Source of the DNA: CAVTBT01 sp963733065
GTDB lineage: Bacteria; Actinomycetota; Thermoleophilia; Gaiellales; Gaiellaceae
Length of the DNA stretch: 64,000 nucleotides
Assembly (NCBI GenBank): GCA_963733065.1
Contig: CAVTBT010000003.1
Location: 186,001-250,000, forward strand
Direction: 5' to 3'
Below, piece after piece: positions 60,057 to 64,000 of the stretch (positions within the stretch are counted from its first letter, which is position 1; each line of letters opens with the position of its first letter). The notes beneath the pieces are model-generated. The model ran no database searches, was not told the origin of the DNA, and was given only the letters and a program-made list of their open reading frames with translations. The translations under genes were made by a program, and so were the position numbers.

Positions 60057-61061
60057 ATGAGCGCGACGGACACGCTCGGCCGGCCGCTCCGGGACCTGCG
60101 TATCTCGGTCACGGACCGCTGCAACTTCCGCTGTGTCTACTGCATGCCGAAGGAGGTCTTCGGCCGCGGCTATCGCTTCATGGACCGGAAGGAGCTGCTC
60201 ACGTTCGAGGAGATCGAGCGCGTGGCGCGGACCTTCGTCGACCTCGGCGTCAGCAAGCTCCGGCTGACGGGCGGCGAGCCGCTCTTGCGGCGCGACCTCG
60301 AGCGTCTGATCGAGCGGCTCGCGAGCATCGACGTCGGTCTCGACGTGACGATGACGACGAACGGCGCGCTGCTCGCCGCCAAGGCGCAGACGCTGGCCGA
60401 CGCGGGCCTGGATCGCGTCACGGTGAGCCTCGACTCCCTGGACAACGACGTGTTCCGCGCCATGAACGACGTCGACGTTCCCGTCGAGCGCGTGCTCGCA
60501 GGCATCGACGCGGCCGCGGCCGCGGGCTTGCCGGTGAAGGTCAACACCGTCGTCAAGCGCGGCCTCAACGAGGACTCGATCCTCGAGCTCGCGCGGTTCT
60601 TCAAGAGCTCCGGACACACGCTCCGGTTCATCGAGTTCATGGACGTCGGCGCGACGAACGGCTGGCGGCTGGACGACGTCGTTCCCGCCTCCGAGATCGT
60701 GGCCGCGATCGACGCCGAGCTGCCGCTCGAGCCGGTGGAGCCCGCCTATCGCGGAGAGGTCGCGAACCGCTGGCGCTACCGAGACGGATCCGGCGAGATC
60801 GGCGTGATCGCCTCGGTCACCCAGCCGTTCTGCGGCGACTGCACGCGGGCCCGCATCTCGGCCGAGGGCCGCCTCTACACGTGCCTGTTCGGCCTGCGCG
60901 GCCACGATCTGCGGGCGCTGCTGCGCTCCGGGGCGGACGATGAGCAGCTGCGGGTCGCCGTCGACGGCATCTGGTCACGGCGCGGCGACCGGTACTCCGA
61001 GCTCCGCTCCGCGAAGACGTCCGGCCTCAGGAAGGTCGAGATGTCCTACATCGGAGGCTAG
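60057..61061 (+). CDS. moaA: GTP 3',8-cyclase MoaA (molybdenum cofactor synthesis)
   Basis: A 334-residue radical SAM enzyme that converts GTP to 3',8-cH2GTP, the first step of Moco synthesis. The SAM cluster CNFRCVYC uses Cys22, 26 and 29; KLRLTGGEPLLR and VNTVVKRGLNED follow; the second cluster region has CGDCTRARISAEGRLYTCLF; the C-terminal Gly-Gly tail (MSYIGG) needed for catalysis is intact. The ATG at 60057 starts the conserved LGRPLRDLRISVTDRCNFRC. No other Moco gene is in the window. Its last 35 bases overlap the antisense hypothetical gene at 61027-61833. Confidence 0.95.
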   Translation: MSATDTLGRPLRDLRISVTDRCNFRCVYCMPKEVFGRGYRFMDRKELLTFEEIERVARTFVDLGVSKLRLTGGEPLLRRDLERLIERLASIDVGLDVTMTTNGALLAAKAQTLADAGLDRVTVSLDSLDNDVFRAMNDVDVPVERVLAGIDAAAAAGLPVKVNTVVKRGLNEDSILELARFFKSSGHTLRFIEFMDVGATNGWRLDDVVPASEIVAAIDAELPLEPVEPAYRGEVANRWRYRDGSGEIGVIASVTQPFCGDCTRARISAEGRLYTCLFGLRGHDLRALLRSGADDEQLRVAVDGIWSRRGDRYSELRSAKTSGLRKVEMSYIGG

Positions 61062-61833
61062 GCGGCGGCAGCAGCGGCGCGAGCTCGCGCCAGGCGAAGC
61101 GGACGAGCTCGAGGATGTAGCCGCGACCTGCGCCCAGGACGAGCGCGAGGCGCGCCGGCGGCAGGCACGGGCGGGCGGACACGCTCTCGGCCGCACCGGC
61201 CGCGGTCCACAGCGCCAGCGCCGCGTCGACGCGGCGCCCGCGGAGTCGGGGCTGCTCCCCGGCGGCGAGTCGCACCAGCGGTCCGCAGTGCACGCCCTGC
61301 AGCTGGAGCGAGCGCTCCTCCGGCAGCCAGATCCAGTCGCGGCGCATGGATGCCCCCGTCAGCGCAGACTCCTCCGCCAGGACGCCGCGCCAGTCCGTCT
61401 GCGCCCAGCAGCGCACCTCGACCCGACCGTCGTCGGCGGCGATCGTCGTCAGCGCACGGCTCAGCCGCGGCTCCACGCGGCTCCGGCCCGACAGGCCACC
61501 CTCCTCGAGCAGCTCGCCGCGCGCACGCAGCCGACCCGCGAGCGCGGCGCGCGCCTCACGATGGGCCTGCTGCACGCGCCCCGGATCCGCCTCGCCGCAC
61601 GCGTCCTCGAATGCCCCACGGGCATCCGCGAGCCGCTCCGTCGGCGCAACCGGCGGCGGGGAGTCGCAGCGCTTCGCCGGCGCCTCGCGGAGCCAGTCGC
61701 GCAGACCGACCAGCCATTCGACCTCGGATTCCGAGAGCGGCGGGGGCGGCGGTGCCGGGAGGTCGTAGGTCCAGCCGAAGAGGACGAGCGCCGCCGCGGC
61801 GGCGGGCAGCACGAGAGCCCGGACGACCCGCAT
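61027..61833 (-). CDS. Secreted or membrane-anchored protein of unknown function
   Basis: A 268-residue protein starting MRVVRALVLPAAAAALVLFG, a signal anchor, followed by a Pro-rich stretch (DLPAPPPPPLSESEVEWLVG) and a helical/beta domain with four cysteines (KRCDSPP, FEDACGEAD, EVRCWAQTDW, GVHCGPLV) that could form disulphides outside the membrane. No family recognised. It is convergent with moaA and its C-terminus overlaps moaA antisense by 35 bases; the start lies 66 bases from the divergent PAP2-type gene. Composition looks natural. Confidence 0.62.
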   Translation of the reverse strand: MRVVRALVLPAAAAALVLFGWTYDLPAPPPPPLSESEVEWLVGLRDWLREAPAKRCDSPPPVAPTERLADARGAFEDACGEADPGRVQQAHREARAALAGRLRARGELLEEGGLSGRSRVEPRLSRALTTIAADDGRVEVRCWAQTDWRGVLAEESALTGASMRRDWIWLPEERSLQLQGVHCGPLVRLAAGEQPRLRGRRVDAALALWTAAGAAESVSARPCLPPARLALVLGAGRGYILELVRFAWRELAPLLPPPSLRCRTSRPS

Positions 61834-61899
61834 GCGACTCCCTTACGGCCCCGCCGCAGGGGATTCCTGCCGGGGGGCCGGGGTAGACTGGGCGACCTC

Positions 61900-62631
61900 G
61901 TGACCACGCTCGTGCAGGCAACCGGGCGCCGCCTCCCACGTGGCTGGGCGCACCTCGGGCTCCAGTTCGCGATCTGGATCGGCTTCTACGTCGCCTACCA
62001 GGTGGCCAGGGGCCTGGCCGATCACGGCGGCACGGCGGAGGCGTTCGCGAACGGCCGCTGGGTGATCGAGGCCCAGCGCGACCTCCACTCGATGGTCGAG
62101 CTGACGCTGCAGCGGGGCGTCGAGCGCTCGACGCTCCTGATCCAGGCGACGTCGTGGACGTACTGGCTCTCGCAGTTCGCCGTCGTCGGCATTGCCCTGC
62201 TGTGGGTCTACTTCCGCGCGCACGAGCGCTTCCTGCGCTTCCGCGACACGCTGATCGTGGCGAACCTGATCGGCCTCGTCGGCTACGTGCTGCTGCCGAC
62301 CGCGCCGCCGCGCATGTTCCCGGAGGCCGGGTTCCACGACACGCTCGAGGCGCACGCGGCCGTCGACCACTCGACGAGCGTCGTCGCGTTCACGGCGAAC
62401 CCGTACGCGGCGATGCCGAGCCTGCACTCGGCCGACGCGCTGATCGTCGGCGTGACGATGGCCCTCGTCGTGCGGCGCTGGTGGGCGAAGGCGCTGTGGC
62501 TCGCCTGGCCTGTGTGGGTCTGGTTCAGCGTGATGGCGACCGGCAACCACTTCTGGCTCGACATCGCCGCCGGCGTGCTCGTCGCCGGGGTCGCGGCCGC
62601 CATCGTCCTGCGCTGGCGGCGCGCTGGATGA
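61900..62631 (+). CDS. PAP2/inositolphosphotransferase-like membrane protein
   Basis: A 243-residue protein with about six helices (LGLQFAIWIGFYVAYQVARG, YWLSQFAVVGIALLWVYFRA, LIVANLIGLVGYVLLPTAPP, ALWLAWPVWVWFSVMATGNH). The PAP2 elements are LPTAPPRMFPEAGFHDT, YAAMPSLHSADALIVGVTMA (PSLH) and TGNHFWLDIAAGVLVAGVAA (H-x3-D), as in Aur1/Ipt1-type inositolphosphotransferases. It probably handles a lipid-phosphate headgroup at the membrane. The GTG at 61900 is used; the longer frame is a shadow. It overlaps the CDP-alcohol phosphotransferase by 4 bases, and ino1 follows, so an inositol-lipid role is inferred from context. Confidence 0.83.
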   Translation: MTTLVQATGRRLPRGWAHLGLQFAIWIGFYVAYQVARGLADHGGTAEAFANGRWVIEAQRDLHSMVELTLQRGVERSTLLIQATSWTYWLSQFAVVGIALLWVYFRAHERFLRFRDTLIVANLIGLVGYVLLPTAPPRMFPEAGFHDTLEAHAAVDHSTSVVAFTANPYAAMPSLHSADALIVGVTMALVVRRWWAKALWLAWPVWVWFSVMATGNHFWLDIAAGVLVAGVAAAIVLRWRRAG

Positions 62632-63257
62632 GCACCGCGCTCGGGCGCCTCAAAGACGGCTACACGAAGGGCGCGCGCGGCCTCGCCACCCGGATGGCGG
62701 GCAGCCTCTCGGACTCGTGGATCACGCCGAACAAGCTGACTGCGGCCGGGGTCACGCTCTGCCTCGCAGCAGCCGTGCTGGTGTGGCTCGAGGACCGGAA
62801 CGAGCTGCTCTTCTTCTGGCTCGGCGCGGCGGTCTTCATCGTCGGCTCGGTGCTCGACATCCTGGACGGCGCGCTCGCGCGCGCGACCGGCAAGGGGACG
62901 CCGTTCGGCGCCTTCATCGACTCGACGACGGACCGGATCGGCGAGGCCGCGATGCTGGCGGCGATCGGCCTCGTCTTCATGCGGGAGGACAAGGAATGGG
63001 CGCTCGCGGTCACGTTCGCGGCCGTAGCCGGGTCGTTCCTGGTCTCCTACACGCGGGCACGCGCGGAGGCTCTCGGCCTGCGCGGCGACGTGGGGCTGTC
63101 GTCGCGCGCCGAGCGGGTCGTGATCATCTCCGCAGGGCTGATCCTCGCCCCGTGGGGCGTCTTGCCCTGGGCGATCTCGCTGCTGGCCGCCAGTACGTGG
63201 ATCACCGTGCTGCAGCGCGCATTGAGCGTGCGAGCACAGCTGCGCCGCACGTCGTAG
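62628..63257 (+). CDS. pgsA: CDP-alcohol phosphatidyltransferase, probable phosphatidylinositol-phosphate synthase
   Basis: A 209-residue membrane enzyme with the family motif D-x2-D-G-x2-A-R-x(n)-G-x3-D-x3-D in SVLDILDGALARATGKG and FGAFIDSTTDRIGEAAM. About six helices follow (LCLAAAVLVWLEDRN, FFWLGAAVFIVGSVLD, MLAAIGLVFM, SFLVSYTRARAEALGLRG). Actinobacterial PIP synthase joins CDP-diacylglycerol with inositol 1-phosphate, the product of the neighbouring ino1. SYTRARAEALG resembles the substrate-binding stretch of that enzyme. The ATG at 62628 overlaps the PAP2 gene (ATGA). Phosphatidylglycerophosphate synthase is the alternative, but the neighbour favours inositol. It ends 13 bases before the ino1 operator. 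Confidence 0.85.
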   Translation: MSTALGRLKDGYTKGARGLATRMAGSLSDSWITPNKLTAAGVTLCLAAAVLVWLEDRNELLFFWLGAAVFIVGSVLDILDGALARATGKGTPFGAFIDSTTDRIGEAAMLAAIGLVFMREDKEWALAVTFAAVAGSFLVSYTRARAEALGLRGDVGLSSRAERVVIISAGLILAPWGVLPWAISLLAASTWITVLQRALSVRAQLRRTS

Positions 63258-63270
63258 CACGGTTCGCTAG

Positions 63271-63299
63271 AGTGCTATCACCACATGGTTGATAGCACT
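63271..63299. promoter_or_regulatory. 29-bp palindrome over the ino1 start codon
   Basis: AGTGCTATCA (63271-63280) and TGATAGCACT (63290-63299) are perfect 10-bp arms around a 9-base centre (CCACATGGT) that contains the ATG at 63285-63287; CCA and TGG in the centre extend the symmetry with a one-base offset. It is strikingly AT-rich for this genome. Symmetry and position fit an operator bound by a dimeric ribbon-helix-helix protein, such as the one encoded at this gene's own 5' end. Confidence 0.8.
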
Positions 63300-64000
63300 T
63301 CTCGTTCTAGCGTCATCGTACGCATGCCCGGCGCCCTCAAGCGCCGGCTCGCACGCGAGACGTCCCGCCGCCGCGAGGGATTGAACGACCTCGCCGTCGG
63401 GATCCTCGGCCGCCGCTTCGACGTCCCCGTCCAGCCCACCGGCCGCCGCAGCACGGCGCCGGGAGCGAGCGGCGTCGTCGTCCTGCGCATGCCGCCGGCG
63501 CTCAAGCGCCGGCTCAAGGCCGAGGCCACGACCCGCGCCACGAGCACGAACGACCTGATCGTGCAGGCGCTCGCCGACGAGCTCGGCGCGAACCGAAAGG
63601 ACCCGATGGCGAAGACCAACGGCAGCAGCAACGGCAGCACGAACGGCCGCTCCCAGGAGACGGTGCGAGTCGCGATCATCGGCGTGGGCAACTGCGCCAA
63701 CTCGCTCCTACAGGGAGTCGAGTACTACAAGGACGCACCGGACGACAAGTTCGTGCCCGGCCTCATGCACGTGAACCTCGGCGGCTACCACGTCCGCGAC
63801 ATCGAGTTCACCGCGGCGTTCGACGTCGTCGAGGGCAAGGTCGGCAAGGACCTGTCCGAGGCGATGTGGGCGCACCCGAACGACACGATCAAGTTCTCGG
63901 ACGTCCCGAGCACCGGCATCCGCGTGTCGCGCGGAATGACCCACGACGGGCTCGGCAAGTACGTCTCGCAGGTCGTGACGAAGGCGCCCGGCCCCACGGA
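63285..64000 (+). CDS. ino1: Inositol-3-phosphate synthase with N-terminal double ribbon-helix-helix extension (cut by window edge)
   Basis: From about residue 126 the translation is actinobacterial myo-inositol-3-phosphate synthase: VRVAIIGVGNCANSLLQGVE (Rossmann), LMHVNLGGYHVRDIEFTAAF, DLSEAMWAHPNDTIKFSDVP and VSRGMTHDGLGKYVSQVV; the rest lies beyond the window. Residues 1-104 form two copies of a CopG/Arc-like ribbon-helix-helix: SSVIVRMPGALKRRLARETS ... GLNDLAVGILGRRFD, and GVVVLRMPPALKRRLKAEAT ... STNDLIVQALADELG. A flexible Asn/Gly/Ser linker (KTNGSSNGSTNGRSQET) joins them with no stop codon. An ATG at residue 109 (MAKTNGSSNG) could start the enzyme alone. The palindrome at the start codon suggests self-repression. 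It makes inositol phosphate for PI lipids with the two genes upstream. Confidence 0.9.
   Translation, partial: MVDSTSRSSVIVRMPGALKRRLARETSRRREGLNDLAVGILGRRFDVPVQPTGRRSTAPGASGVVVLRMPPALKRRLKAEATTRATSTNDLIVQALADELGANRKDPMAKTNGSSNGSTNGRSQETVRVAIIGVGNCANSLLQGVEYYKDAPDDKFVPGLMHVNLGGYHVRDIEFTAAFDVVEGKVGKDLSEAMWAHPNDTIKFSDVPSTGIRVSRGMTHDGLGKYVSQVVTKAPGPT

Overview
The window is about 70% G+C with dense gene packing, many GTG starts and frequent 4-base ATGA/GTGA overlaps between co-directional genes. Protein content (actinobacterial-type inositol-3-phosphate synthase, PI-phosphate synthase, deazaflavin-dependent nitroreductase, an HspR-controlled dnaK operon, LAL and BTAD regulators) points to Actinomycetota. 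The mix fits the deep-branching class Thermoleophilia (Gaiella/Solirubrobacter relatives) best; that class assignment is inference.

Layout. 1-6.7 kb (minus): mfd, a parvulin-type lipoprotein, mazG, eno and the start of pyk. 6.8-12.4 kb: a kelch protein, a GT8-like glycosyltransferase and two ABC half-transporters. 12.4-23.7 kb (minus): housekeeping genes pth, rplY, prs, glmU, tRNA-Gln, ispE, rsmA, tatD, metG, an M23 peptidase, rsmI and a ROK kinase. 23.7-32.7 kb: LCP protein, FmdB, a membrane glycosyltransferase, the psuK-psuG-enolase-like cluster, a GYD protein, and an mqnB/saccharopine-dehydrogenase-like pair. 32.7-49.1 kb is accessory: a CRP regulator with a tandemly duplicated tail, a 59-residue-repeat surface protein, two LAL-LuxR regulators, two vanadium-haloperoxidase-like PAP2 proteins, a receptor kinase and a BTAD/USP-like regulator. 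49.2-55.7 kb: dnaK-grpE-dnaJ-(small membrane gene)-hspR-clpB with a HAIR operator. 55.8-59.7 kb: two M29 aminopeptidases between two EamA transporters. 60-64 kb: moaA, then an inositol-lipid block (PAP2, CDP-alcohol phosphotransferase, ino1).

Most notable: (1) ino1 is preceded in frame by two tandem ribbon-helix-helix motifs, and a 29-bp palindrome covers its start codon, suggesting an enzyme that represses its own gene; (2) GCTGAG hexamers with an exact 11-bp period lie in both intergenic regions of the kinase/BTAD cluster, like SARP-type operators; (3) two ABC half-transporters have complementary nucleotide-site losses; (4) two accessory genes, each just downstream of a LAL regulator, share a promoter layout with identical spacing.

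Four genes (prs, the repeat protein, a PAP2 gene and dnaJ) each carry an apparent single extra base. Two of these are normally essential, so consensus errors are the simplest explanation. Gene-free stretches over 300 bases do not occur apart from the duplicated region near 34.0-34.3 kb.
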